Source of the DNA: Treponema sp.
GTDB taxonomy: Bacteria; Spirochaetota; Spirochaetia; Treponematales; Treponemataceae
Length of the DNA: 21,763 nt
NCBI GenBank assembly: GCA_018384055.1
Contig: JAHAZL010000105.1
Span: 1-21,763, forward strand
Reading direction: 5' to 3'
A program made the translations under genes and the position numbers. Each line of letters begins with the position of its first letter. The stretch's first letter is position 1. Below are positions 15,400 to 21,763 of this stretch, in pieces. Below the pieces are notes generated by a model. The model saw only the letters and a list, made by a program, of their open reading frames with translations, ran no database searches and had not been told where the DNA came from.

Positions 15400-15428
15400 A
15401 TAATATACAATACGCAGAGTTGTGTCAA
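15400..15428 (-). promoter_or_regulatory. Strong promoter of tRNA-Phe
   Basis: Consensus TTGACA (15423-15428), 17-nt spacer, TATTAT (15400-15405). It is preceded by A/T-only runs that could act as an UP element. The predicted transcript starts only a few bases before the tRNA 5' end. Confidence 0.85.
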
Positions 15429-15430
15429 TA

Positions 15431-15469
15431 GCAAATATCAAAAAAACTAAAAAAAATTTTGATATTTGC
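15431..15469 (-). repeat. 13-bp perfect inverted repeat between dnaB and the tRNA-Phe promoter
   Basis: GCAAATATCAAAA (15431-15443) and TTTTGATATTTGC (15457-15469) are exact inverted copies with a 13-nt A-rich spacer. It lies 2 bases from the -35 box of tRNA-Phe and 20 bases after the dnaB stop. It could end the dnaB transcript, but no T-run follows it; alternatively it is an operator or UP-type element. Confidence 0.6.
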
Positions 15470-15488
15470 CATTTTTCTCAAAGGGTGA

Positions 15489-16823
15489 CTACTGTTCTTC
15501 CCTAGCCTTGTTTTCGAACTTTGTATAGCTAGAAAGGAACTGAACATCAACATCACCGATAGGACCGTTACGCTGCTTTGCAACAATGATCTTTCTCTGC
15601 TGAACAGGATCATAGCCTTCGTTCGTCTCCTTGTTTTCCTTTCTGTTACCGTGGATGAACATAACAACATCGGCATCCTGTTCAATGGAACCGGAACCGC
15701 GGAGCTGAGCAAGGTTAGGTTCATCGCCTTCTGCCTGACGGGCAACCTGACAAAGGACTACAACAGGAATGTCCAGTTCACGGGCCAAAGCCTTGAGGGA
15801 CTTTGAAATGGCTGACTGCTGTTCATACATAGGCTGATCTGGATTTTCCGAAGTAATGAGACCGATATAGTCAATGAAAATAATCTGAACCTTCTGGTTT
15901 ACCTTCATGCGGCGAGCCATGGCACGAAGGTCGAGAAGCTTCATGTTAGGGACATCAACGATATAAAGCGGTGAATTGTAGATGATGCCGGCTGCATCCT
16001 GAATCTTTTTGAAATCATCAAGCTTGAGCATACCGTTACGGATTTTCTTACCTGAAACACGGGCAACCTGAGAAACGAGACGCTGTCCAATCTGAAGGCC
16101 GGACATTTCAAGGCTGAAGAAACCGCAAGGAATTTCTTTTTCAATGGCTATATGCTGCATCATTGAAAGAGCAAGGGCTGTCTTACCCATGGAAGGACGG
16201 GCACCAACAATTATCATTTCGCTGTTCTGAAAACCAGAAGTCATGCTGTCAAGCTCAGTAATACCCGAAGGAATACCGGAGAAAGCACTCTTGTTTTTGT
16301 ATCTGGTATCAATCATCTTGATTGTTCCCGGCATGATGTCGGTCATGGCAAGAACCTTTGAGGTTTGGTTTCCGTCGTTCAGCTGGAAAATTTTCTGTTC
16401 GGTATCTTCAAGAATGGAACGGCATTCCTTTGTTTCGTCAAAACTTTCAGCCTTGATTTCCTGAGACAAAGTAATTAGGCTGCGTCTAGTCGATTCATCG
16501 CGGACTATATTTGCGTAGTAATCGATGTTTGCAGAGGTTGGAACAACATCCGTAAGGGATGAAATGTAAGCTGCCCCGCCTGCCTTCTCCAGGTTGCCTG
16601 ACTTTGTAAGGTCATCAATGAGGGTAAGGATATCTCCTCTGGTGCCTGCAGAAAAAAGGTGCATGAGGGATTCAAAAATAACCTGATGCTGAGGAAGATA
16701 AAAATTGTCTGCCCTAAGGTGCTGAACAACTTCATTAACAGAACTCCAGTCAAGCAGGAGGGCTCCAAGAGTGGCTTTTTCAGCCTCAAGATTATGAGGT
16801 GGTATCTTATCCTTTAATTCCAT
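15489..16823 (-). CDS. dnaB: Replicative DNA helicase DnaB
   Basis: 444 residues from ATG at 16823 (MELKDKIPPHNLEAEKATLG, the usual DnaB N-terminus). A GTG 5 codons further upstream lies within the -10 box and was rejected. The N-terminal helical domain (1-105) is followed by the RecA-like motor: GARPSMGKTALALSM (Walker A, about 207-215), FFSLEMS, a Walker-B segment IIFIDYIGLI (about 314-323), LCQVARQAE and LRGSGSIEQDADVVMF. It forms the hexameric helicase that unwinds DNA ahead of the replisome. It follows the rpsF-rplI operon in the same direction but is separated from it by a MITE-like element and has its own -10 box. Confidence 0.97.
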   Translation of the reverse strand: MELKDKIPPHNLEAEKATLGALLLDWSSVNEVVQHLRADNFYLPQHQVIFESLMHLFSAGTRGDILTLIDDLTKSGNLEKAGGAAYISSLTDVVPTSANIDYYANIVRDESTRRSLITLSQEIKAESFDETKECRSILEDTEQKIFQLNDGNQTSKVLAMTDIMPGTIKMIDTRYKNKSAFSGIPSGITELDSMTSGFQNSEMIIVGARPSMGKTALALSMMQHIAIEKEIPCGFFSLEMSGLQIGQRLVSQVARVSGKKIRNGMLKLDDFKKIQDAAGIIYNSPLYIVDVPNMKLLDLRAMARRMKVNQKVQIIFIDYIGLITSENPDQPMYEQQSAISKSLKALARELDIPVVVLCQVARQAEGDEPNLAQLRGSGSIEQDADVVMFIHGNRKENKETNEGYDPVQQRKIIVAKQRNGPIGDVDVQFLSSYTKFENKAREEQ

Positions 16824-16829
16824 GAAAAT

Positions 16830-16858
16830 ATTATACACGACCCACCGTTTTTAGGAAA
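16830..16858 (-). promoter_or_regulatory. Candidate dnaB promoter, predicting a leaderless mRNA
   Basis: Consensus TATAAT on the minus strand (16830-16835) exactly six bases before the dnaB ATG, the same geometry as at the ankyrin gene. The -35 position (16853-16858, TTTCCT) is weak. No Shine-Dalgarno sequence is seen. Confidence 0.5.
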
Positions 16859-16924
16859 CTCGATATATAGGGTAGTATTTTTACAAGAGACACTAGAAAG
16901 GAAAAAACAAGCAGTAAAAAAAAA

Positions 16925-17045
16925 GGGGCTGTCCAATAAGTATGTGTCATTGCCGTGCTCGACACGGCAATCTCTTGTATTGCAATAAAATGGATTTTCG
17001 GGTCAATCCCAAAAATGACACTTTTTGAACTTATTGGTCATCCCC
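16925..17045. mobile_element. MITE-like inverted-repeat element between rplI and dnaB
   Basis: 121 bp with imperfect terminal inverted repeats: left GGGGCTGTCCAATAAGT (16925-16941), right end complement GGGGATGACCAATAAGT (17029-17045), 15 of 17 identical, of the GGGGCTGTCC type found at ends of several IS families. Inside is a second nested pair, TGTCATT/AATGACA, and a hairpin TTGCCGTG/CACGGCAA (16950-16957 with 16963-16970). No coding capacity. On the minus strand the whole element is followed by nine T (complement of 16916-16924), so the folded element could end the rpsF-rplI transcript. No clear target duplication was found. Confidence 0.7.
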
Positions 17046-17067
17046 CTTCATAAAGCAAAAACTGAAA

Positions 17068-17604
17068 TTATTCAGCCTTTTCTTCTGCTGGAGCTTCTTC
17101 AGCTGCCTTCTTTTCTGCAGCAGCCTTCTTTGCTTCAAGCTTCTTTGTTTCTTCTGAAACCTGTCCAGTAACGGAAATCTTTACTTCTGCGAAAGAACCT
17201 TCATAGAGGTGAACCTTAGCTGTAAAGTGACCGACTGTCTTGATTGAGCTACCTGGGATTTCAATCTTCTTGCGTTCAATTTCGAAACCGTTCTGAGCGT
17301 AGAAGTTCATAACAGTAACAGATGTAACAGCACCGAAGAGTTTACCGTTGCTGCCTGCTGGCATTTCAAGCTTAACTTCGAGGCCTTCAAGCTTTTCCTT
17401 GAGGCTTGCTGAATCCTTTCTCTTCTGTTCCTTGCGTGCTTCAATTTCTTCCTTCTTTGTTTCGAAGTAAGCGAGTGCTTCATCTGTGCATGGTACAGCG
17501 AGTCCGCGTGGGAAAAGATAGTTGCGGAAGTAACCCATTGCAACATTCTTTACATCACCCATTTCACCAACGTGCTTTACGTCGTCATTAAGAATAACTT
17601 TCAT
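17068..17604 (-). CDS. rplI: Large-subunit ribosomal protein bL9
   Basis: 178 residues, about 30 longer than the common 148. The N-domain MKVILNDDVKHVGEMGDVKN then GYFRNYLFPRGLA is the L9 signature that binds 23S rRNA. A long connecting helix (about 45-80) leads to the C-domain (SNGKLFGAVTS, IPGSSIKTVGHFTAKVHLY). The extension after about residue 150 is a Lys/Ala/Glu tail (KKLEAKKAAAEKKAAEEAPA). Start supported by AGGAG 7 nt upstream. Last gene of the rpsF-ssb-rpsR-rplI operon. Confidence 0.97.
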   Translation of the reverse strand: MKVILNDDVKHVGEMGDVKNVAMGYFRNYLFPRGLAVPCTDEALAYFETKKEEIEARKEQKRKDSASLKEKLEGLEVKLEMPAGSNGKLFGAVTSVTVMNFYAQNGFEIERKKIEIPGSSIKTVGHFTAKVHLYEGSFAEVKISVTGQVSEETKKLEAKKAAAEKKAAEEAPAEEKAE

Positions 17605-17615
17605 ATCGAGCTCCT

Positions 17616-17654
17616 AAAAAATCTTGTCAGTTTTACCGGGAGTCGGCAAAACTG
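17616..17654 (-). promoter_or_regulatory. Stem-loop in the rpsR-rplI spacer next to the rplI ribosome site
   Basis: CAGTTTTGCCG and CGGTAAAACTG (17644-17654 with 17628-17638) form an 11-bp stem with one G-U pair and a 5-nt loop. Six T (17616-17621) follow after 6 nt and abut AGGAG of rplI. The gap before the T-run is longer than in a normal terminator, so partial attenuation or control of rplI translation is possible. Confidence 0.5.
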
Positions 17655-17687
17655 AATTATTGTTTTTTTTGTTCTTTTAACGTCTGA

Positions 17688-18008
17688 TTAGTCAGCTACG
17701 TAAGGAAGAAGACAAATTGCGCGAGCACGCTTGATTGCAACTGCAACCTGCTTCTGGTGCTTTGCACATGTACCTGTGATGCGGCGTGGGAGAATCTTAC
17801 CGCGTTCTGTTGTAAAGCGGCGGAGTCCATCAGCATCCTTGTAGTCGATTTTTGCCTTGTTTGAACAGAAACGGCATACCTTCTTGTGGAAGAAAGCCTT
17901 TCCCTTTCCGCGTCCACCACGAACTTCGTCTTCGCGGCCAGAATCCTGCAACTGTTCCTGTGTTGCGTTTGTATTTTCGTTTACAGCTTCCATGTTTTCG
18001 TCTGCCAT
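17688..18008 (-). CDS. rpsR: Small-subunit ribosomal protein bS18
   Basis: 106 residues from ATG at 18008, which has AGGAG 7 nt upstream; a longer frame to 18083 runs into ssb and was rejected. The core KKVCRFCSNKAKIDYKDAD, RRFTTERGKILPRRITGTCA and KHQKQVAVAIKRARAICLLP is canonical S18, with the CxxC pair that in some bacteria binds zinc. The first 35 residues are an acidic, Asn/Gln-rich extension (ENMEAVNENTNATQEQLQ) not part of the usual 75-residue protein, followed by a Gly/Arg patch. Binds 16S rRNA together with S6. Confidence 0.97.
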   Translation of the reverse strand: MADENMEAVNENTNATQEQLQDSGREDEVRGGRGKGKAFFHKKVCRFCSNKAKIDYKDADGLRRFTTERGKILPRRITGTCAKHQKQVAVAIKRARAICLLPYVAD

Positions 18009-18039
18009 AGTATTGCTCCTTAAATTAAGAGTAGTTTTT

Positions 18040-18555
18040 TTAGAATGGGATGTCCTCAGAGAAACCTGAAGAATCACCGCCAAAGGAATCGTTCATGTCG
18101 AATCCGCCCATGTTGCCTGATGAACCCTGGTTCATGGATGGCTGTGAATAACTTGGACGCTGCTGAAATCCCCCATTGAAATCAGAACCTGCGCCGCCTG
18201 AATATCCATTGCCATTTGAGCCACCGTTTCCACCGAGCAATTCAACCGAGTCAGCAACAATAACAACCCTGCTCTGCTTCTGCCCGTCTTTTTCCCAGCG
18301 ATTCTGTCTCAATGATCCCTGAATTGCAATCTGCTTTCCCTTTGTAAGGTATGGCTTAACGGCTTCTGCGCCCTTTCCGAAGTATGAAACATCAAAAAAA
18401 TGTGCTTCACTGACCCACTGGTCGCCTTCTCTCTTGCTGCGGTTAACAGCAATGGACATAGAAGCAACGGCATTTCCGTTATTCATGTACTTTAATTCAA
18501 CGTCCCTTGTGAGGCGTCCAACGATGATTACAGAATTGATGTCAGAATTTGCCAT
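18040..18555 (-). CDS. ssb: Single-stranded DNA-binding protein
   Basis: 171 residues. The OB-fold occupies about 1-108 (INSVIIVGRLTRDVELKYMN, NRSKREGDQWVSEAHFFDV, YLTKGKQIAIQGSLRQNRWE). A Gly/Ser/Asn/Gln-rich linker follows, and the last residues SEDIPF are the conserved acidic tip that recruits replication and repair partners. Start supported by GGAG 5 nt upstream. It lies between the S6 and S18 genes, the standard bacterial order, and is co-transcribed from the rpsF promoter. Confidence 0.97.
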   Translation of the reverse strand: MANSDINSVIIVGRLTRDVELKYMNNGNAVASMSIAVNRSKREGDQWVSEAHFFDVSYFGKGAEAVKPYLTKGKQIAIQGSLRQNRWEKDGQKQSRVVIVADSVELLGGNGGSNGNGYSGGAGSDFNGGFQQRPSYSQPSMNQGSSGNMGGFDMNDSFGGDSSGFSEDIPF

Positions 18556-18578
18556 ACTTACTCCAGATTTTATTCAGA

Positions 18579-18869
18579 TTATGCGTTCTTTTCTTCTACG
18601 AGTACGAAGAGGTACTTGAGGAGGTTGTTGTTGAACTTGAACTGTGCGTCCATTTCTACGATCTTTGCAGGATTTGCCTTGATTGTAAGAAGAACAAATC
18701 TTCCGCGCTTCTGGCGCTTTACTTCGTAAGTAAGATCGCGGTCACCGTATGGTTCTTCCTTTTCGATCTCTGCACCGAAATTTGCAAGGTCTGCCTTAAG
18801 AGCTTCAAGACCAGCCTTGTACTTATCCTCTTCCAAAGGATAAATTGTCATAAGTTCATACTTTCTCAT
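18579..18869 (-). CDS. rpsF: Small-subunit ribosomal protein bS6
   Basis: 96 residues, normal length. MRKYELMTIYPLEED, EKEEPYGDRDLTYEVKRQKR and GRFVLLTIKANPAKIVEMDA match S6, which forms a dimer with S18 on the 30S platform. AAGGAG precedes the ATG by 8 nt. First gene of rpsF-ssb-rpsR-rplI, with its own strong promoter 60 bases upstream and a hairpin in the leader. The lack of the long acidic C-terminal tail seen in E. coli S6 is normal in many phyla. Confidence 0.97.
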   Translation of the reverse strand: MRKYELMTIYPLEEDKYKAGLEALKADLANFGAEIEKEEPYGDRDLTYEVKRQKRGRFVLLTIKANPAKIVEMDAQFKFNNNLLKYLFVLVEEKNA

Positions 18870-18897
18870 ATGTATGGTCTCCTTATGGTCTAAAATG

Positions 18898-18917
18898 GGA
18901 ACTGCATACGCAATTCC
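18898..18917 (-). promoter_or_regulatory. Leader hairpin of the rpsF operon
   Basis: Minus-strand GGAATTGC and GCAGTTCC (18910-18917 with 18898-18905) form an 8-bp stem with a G-U pair and a 4-nt loop (GTAT) in the 53-nt leader. S6:S18 autoregulation through the rpsF leader is known in other bacteria, but the CCG bulge motif typical of it was not seen here. Confidence 0.4.
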
Positions 18918-18929
18918 AAGGGGTACAAG

Positions 18930-18958
18930 ATATTATCATTTTGCTTGCCTTTGGTCAA
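18930..18958 (-). promoter_or_regulatory. Promoter of the rpsF-ssb-rpsR-rplI operon
   Basis: TTGACC (18953-18958), 17-nt spacer, TAATAT (18930-18935) preceded by TGA, an extended -10. Positioned about 60 bases before rpsF. Confidence 0.7.
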
Positions 18959-18984
18959 TCTCAAAACCCGAAAACAGGCTTAAC

Positions 18985-19110
18985 GGAGCGCACTTTCCTA
19001 AGGCTCCTTCACCCCGATGGGGCAGATTTCACCTGCCCTATGGCACCCCGCTTTCCAGGGTTCCAGTCCTTCGGACCCTCCGGCCCTTCCAATCGGGGCT
19101 AGGCTTAAGA
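18985..19110. repeat. GC-rich structured segment upstream of the chemoreceptor
   Basis: Clearly richer in G and C than its surroundings, with nested inverted repeats: CCCCGAT (19012-19018) with ATCGGGG (19092-19098), and GGGCAG (19020-19025) with CTGCCC (19033-19038). Open frames through it are short, overlap on both strands and look non-coding. It could be a dispersed palindromic element or a structured RNA; a single copy in this window cannot tell. Confidence 0.45.
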
Positions 19111-19179
19111 ACAACCCGTACAACCACCCTAACAATTTAGTAAACATGTAAAAAAATGCAACCGCACCTGCAAATTTTA

Positions 19180-19188
19180 TGATATAAT
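19180..19188 (+). promoter_or_regulatory. Extended -10 promoter of the chemoreceptor gene
   Basis: TGATATAAT: TG at 19180-19181 and the TATAAT hexamer at 19183-19188, with no clear -35. A leader of about 33 nt carries AGGAG (19218-19222), 5 nt before the ATG at 19228. Confidence 0.6.
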
Positions 19189-19227
19189 AAATGCATAAAG
19201 TTTCTATATTTAACATCAGGAGTTATT

Positions 19228-21249
19228 ATGTCAAAAAAAGAGAGGAACGAAACGCTGCTTTTAAAATACGGCATCGTGGCCTTCATTGAAATTGTTGTCA
19301 TCATGACGGCCTTTCTTTACGCCACAACCCACCTTACAAGAAAGCCTGTAAGAGACCTGTATTCGGAATCAATCGAAAGCATCCTTAATCAGTCTGTTGA
19401 AAACGCAGAAACCTGGTTCAAAAATCAGGTTGAAGTCCTTAAGGTTTTCCAGAATGCATGCATCAACAAGAAAGACAATGAAGAAAACCTAAAGAACACC
19501 ATCAAAGCCAAGGAAAAGCCCAACGGATACGAATACGTAATGCTTTTCTGGGACCATGCAACCGGAGCAAAAGACGGAGGTCCTGAAACCTACAACACAA
19601 AGGGAGGCATCTCAAAAGTAGGCATTCTTTCCAAGGAATACTGGAAGATGCACAAGGAAAAGGATGTTTCAGTATGGCTTGAATCCCCTCGCCAGTCCAA
19701 TGCGGGCGGAATCACAATGCCACTTTTCATAAAGTCTGAATTCACGGACGATGCAACCGGCGAAAGAATCAACGGCGGTATGGTAGGATTTCTTGAACTT
19801 GACCCGATCAATGTATTAGCAAAGACCTTCTACAAAACGGGGAAAATATCCGTCTACGACGATACGGGTACAGTCCGAGCAGGAGACGATGTTCTTGCCG
19901 TTGAAGATTCATCCAGACTTCTCTTCACGAAAGAATGCCACATGGCAAACAAGACATGGACCGTTGTAGCCACCGTAGACAAGAAGGAAGTTGGAAAAAT
20001 CACCGACGACCTTAGGAATACTTCCCTTACCGGCGGATTCATAATCGCCATCATTCTTCTTGCCTGCGAACTGATAATCATAAAAATCATGATCGGAAAG
20101 TTCGATTCCATCAAAAAGAACATCGACAACCTTAACACGGGCGACAAGGACCTGACAAAGCGCCTTCAGATCAACCACAACAACGAAATCTCCATGGTAA
20201 AGAAATCCGTAAACACATTCGTAAATACGGTTCATGAAACTGTAAAGCAGATCGGATCTGCCAATGTTGAACTGAAGTCTACTTTCAACAACGTAAAGAC
20301 AAGTCTTGACGAAACACAGACAAACATCGAGAACATCTCCAGCGAAATCGCAAACGCAACAAAAACCCTTGCAGACGAAGACAACTGCGTAATGAATACA
20401 AGCGATTCTGTAACAAACATTTCAAACAGCATAAGGGAGCTTAACGAAATGATCGTTACTCAGGCAGATGCAATCACCCAGGCCAGTGCCAGCATCGAGC
20501 AGATGATCGGAAACATCAATTCAGTATCAGGTTCAGTTGAGAAAATGGCCGCCGAATTCAGTTCCCTTAACGCTGCAACAAACGACGGCATTGCAAAGAA
20601 CAACGTGGTAAACAATCTGCTCCAGGTAGTTTTGACACAAAGCCAGTCCCTCCAGGATACAAACCGCATCATTTCAGAGATTTCTTCACAGACCAACCTT
20701 CTTTCCATGAATGCCATGATAGAATCTGCCCATGCCGGTGAAGCCGGAAAGGGATTTGCCGTTGTTGCCGAAGAAATCAGAAAGCTTGCAGACACAAGTG
20801 CCGCCCAATCAAAGAACATCGGCGTAAACCTTAAGGAAATTGCGGTAAACATCAACAAAGTTGTTGAAAGTTCAACGGCAAGCTCAAAATCCTTTGAGGA
20901 AGTTTCGGAAAAAACAAGCAATACTTCAGAACTTGTCAACGCAATCAAATGTGCCATGGAAGAGCAGTCCGAAGGGTCAAAACAGATTCTTGATGTCCTT
21001 TCGACAATGAAGGAAATTTCCAACAGCGTTAAGACATCAAGCCGCAAGATTGAATCGGGAACAAACGACATCCTTGGCGCAATTTCAAGCCTAAAGGCAT
21101 CATCAAACAACATGTCGGAAAACTTTGACATGATAGTTTCTACAACCGAAGCTACAAAACGCACAAACGCTCTTTTGAACAACCTTGCAAAGGAAATGGC
21201 TGACGCCGTAGAAAACATCTCAAAGAAAATCAACGAGTTTAAGGTTTAA
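19228..21249 (+). CDS. Methyl-accepting chemotaxis protein
   Basis: 673 residues. A first transmembrane helix at about 13-33 and a second at about 265-288 enclose a periplasmic ligand-binding region of about 230 residues with Cache-like features (YEYVMLFWDHATG, SKEYWKMHKEKDVSVWLESP, GGMVGFLELDP); the exact Cache subtype is not assigned. A HAMP-like linker follows (KNIDNLNTGDKDLTKRLQIN), then a long coiled-coil. The hairpin tip that contacts CheA and CheW is at about 480-520 (EISSQTNLLSMNAMIESAHA, GEAGKGFAVVAEEIRKLAD). There is no C-terminal pentapeptide tether for CheR/CheB (it ends NEFKV). It senses an unknown periplasmic ligand and feeds the flagellar chemotaxis system. Single-gene unit with its own promoter and terminator. 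Confidence 0.93.
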   Translation: MSKKERNETLLLKYGIVAFIEIVVIMTAFLYATTHLTRKPVRDLYSESIESILNQSVENAETWFKNQVEVLKVFQNACINKKDNEENLKNTIKAKEKPNGYEYVMLFWDHATGAKDGGPETYNTKGGISKVGILSKEYWKMHKEKDVSVWLESPRQSNAGGITMPLFIKSEFTDDATGERINGGMVGFLELDPINVLAKTFYKTGKISVYDDTGTVRAGDDVLAVEDSSRLLFTKECHMANKTWTVVATVDKKEVGKITDDLRNTSLTGGFIIAIILLACELIIIKIMIGKFDSIKKNIDNLNTGDKDLTKRLQINHNNEISMVKKSVNTFVNTVHETVKQIGSANVELKSTFNNVKTSLDETQTNIENISSEIANATKTLADEDNCVMNTSDSVTNISNSIRELNEMIVTQADAITQASASIEQMIGNINSVSGSVEKMAAEFSSLNAATNDGIAKNNVVNNLLQVVLTQSQSLQDTNRIISEISSQTNLLSMNAMIESAHAGEAGKGFAVVAEEIRKLADTSAAQSKNIGVNLKEIAVNINKVVESSTASSKSFEEVSEKTSNTSELVNAIKCAMEEQSEGSKQILDVLSTMKEISNSVKTSSRKIESGTNDILGAISSLKASSNNMSENFDMIVSTTEATKRTNALLNNLAKEMADAVENISKKINEFKV

Positions 21250-21273
21250 CAATCCGCCGTTTTAATACGTACG

Positions 21274-21303
21274 GTCAAGGCACCCTATGCTCAAGGCCTT
21301 GAC
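21274..21303 (+). repeat. Short hairpin after the chemoreceptor gene
   Basis: GTCAAGGC (21274-21281) pairs with GCCTTGAC (21296-21303), and TCAAGGCCTTGA (21291-21302) is itself a perfect palindrome. Lies between the stop codon and the terminator; might stabilise the 3' end of the message. Confidence 0.4.
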
Positions 21304-21345
21304 TCGTCCGTTTTTAGGATTTGTAATAAACCCTAAATCAATGAC

Positions 21346-21380
21346 AAAACTACCCGTTAGCAATAAATGGGTAGTTTTTT
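21346..21380 (+). terminator. Rho-independent terminator of the chemoreceptor gene
   Basis: Perfect 10-bp stem AAAACTACCC (21346-21355) with GGGTAGTTTT (21369-21378), continued by further T. Confidence 0.93.
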
Positions 21381-21402
21381 TAAATTCCCTGCGTTCACTA
21401 CA

Positions 21403-21470
21403 CTTCGAATCCTGTTGTCCCGGTTTTATTGTTTTTATAAAACTGAATTTAAAACAAAAAAGCTCCTGAA
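21403..21470 (+). repeat. 68-bp direct repeat, copy 1
   Basis: Begins CTTCGAATCCTGTTGTCCCG and ends GCTCCTGAA. It matches 21695-21762 at 64 of 68 positions, 292 bp downstream. In this copy the end also forms a hairpin with the following bases (AAAGCTCCTGAA with TTCAGAAGCTTT, one mismatch). Confidence 0.85.
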
Positions 21471-21694
21471 TTACTTCAGAAGCTTTTCGTACTTATCGGG
21501 ACACACATCCGTAGCAGGTGCGTGCGGATGTGCAAACCAACCTTGCTTGCCCCGGGCCATCAACTTATCCGGATCCGCCCTACGGTCGCAGGCCTCCTGC
21601 CTGACTGGCATATCACTGTCTCTCCGGGCCGGCCTTCGTCGCTGACGCGGGCATCCATGCCCGCTTTTCCTCCCCCTGGTCGGCGCTCCTTCGG
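21471..21694. repeat. GC-rich structured segment between the direct repeats
   Basis: GC-rich against its surroundings and full of short palindromes: CACATCCG (21504-21511) with CGGATGTG (21525-21532), GCAGG/CCTGC near 21588-21600, and GCGGGCAT with ATGCCCGC (21647-21664). Frames through it are short and of unusual composition. No gene is supported. Together with the flanking repeats it looks like one unit of a longer repeat array. Confidence 0.5.
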
Positions 21695-21762
21695 CTTCGA
21701 ATACTGTTGTCCCGGTTTTATTTTTTTTATAAAAATGAATTTAAAAAAAAAAAGCTCCTGAA
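21695..21762 (+). repeat. 68-bp direct repeat, copy 2
   Basis: Second copy of 21403-21470, with four substitutions, at least three of them changes to A or T within A/T-rich runs. It reaches the window edge, so further copies may follow. Confidence 0.85.
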
Positions 21763-21763
21763 A

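Noticed and set aside
20460..21233. 257-codon minus-strand open frame
   Set aside because: Exact antisense of the coiled-coil part of the chemoreceptor; composition is what the reverse complement of such repeats gives.
21396..21430. Possible tRNA T-arm (TTCGAATCC)
   Set aside because: No acceptor, D or anticodon arm can be formed around it, and the sequence is part of a 68-bp direct repeat.
21367..21761. Short + strand open frames in the GC-rich end segment
   Set aside because: Overlapping frames with Pro/Ser/Leu/Arg-rich translations through palindromic DNA, no ribosome sites, and the two frames run through the repeat copies differently.
21403..21763. Integron attC sites or a CRISPR array
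   Set aside because: No matching core-site pairs were found, the spacing (292 bp) is far too long for CRISPR, and no integrase or cas gene is in the window.

Overview
The window reads as chromosomal DNA of a host-associated spirochaete of the Treponema type. Evidence: AT-rich coding DNA with periplasmic-flagella rod genes (flgF-flgG), a tight ank-murG-cvpA-holB-kinase-regulator operon whose murG to NtrC-regulator part resembles, from memory, the T. pallidum TP0519-TP0523 neighbourhood, and an rpsF-ssb-rpsR-rplI-dnaB order also seen in Treponema. The partial carbohydrate-binding protein at the left edge, GlgC and a chemoreceptor fit a gut or rumen fibre-associated Treponema; the species is inference. 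Layout: 1-158 is the end of a probable carbohydrate-binding (CBM6/35-like) protein with a terminator. 543-3023 (minus) is a large surface lipoprotein gene whose signal peptide is built from a pentanucleotide repeat (AGAAT on +, ATTCT on the coding strand). At the present 8 full units the start codon is out of frame with the body; 6, 9 or 12 units would restore a lipoprotein signal peptide of three FYSIL units ending FVSC. A second frame break lies in an A7 run near the 3' end. About 3100-3258 looks like a broken IS110-type left end. 3421-5038 (minus) carries flgF-flgG behind a candidate sigma28 promoter. 5334-6770 (+) is a membrane EAL phosphodiesterase with a degenerate GGDEF domain, and 6885-8177 (+) is glgC. 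8298-15149 (minus) is one seven-gene transcription unit: ankyrin protein, murG, cvpA, holB-like, NtrB-type kinase, sigma54-type NtrC regulator, J-domain protein, with overlaps or 3-nt gaps throughout. 15314-15386 (minus) is tRNA-Phe with its own consensus promoter and terminator. 15489-16823 is dnaB. 16925-17045 is a MITE-like inverted-repeat element. 17068-18869 (minus) is the rpsF-ssb-rpsR-rplI operon. 19228-21249 (+) is a methyl-accepting chemotaxis protein, followed by a terminator and two copies of a 68-bp direct repeat, 292 bp apart, around a GC-rich structured segment that runs to the window edge. How it works together: chemoreceptor, flagellar rod proteins and c-di-GMP phosphodiesterase concern motility; murG, cvpA and the two-component system link envelope growth to regulation; the dnaB and ribosomal operons and tRNA-Phe are housekeeping. 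The most notable system is the candidate phase-variable lipoprotein, whose repeat architecture parallels the coding repeats in the signal peptides of Neisseria Opa proteins. Two operons (ank and dnaB) have a TATAAT box placed so that the predicted transcription start is the A of the ATG, suggesting leaderless mRNAs.
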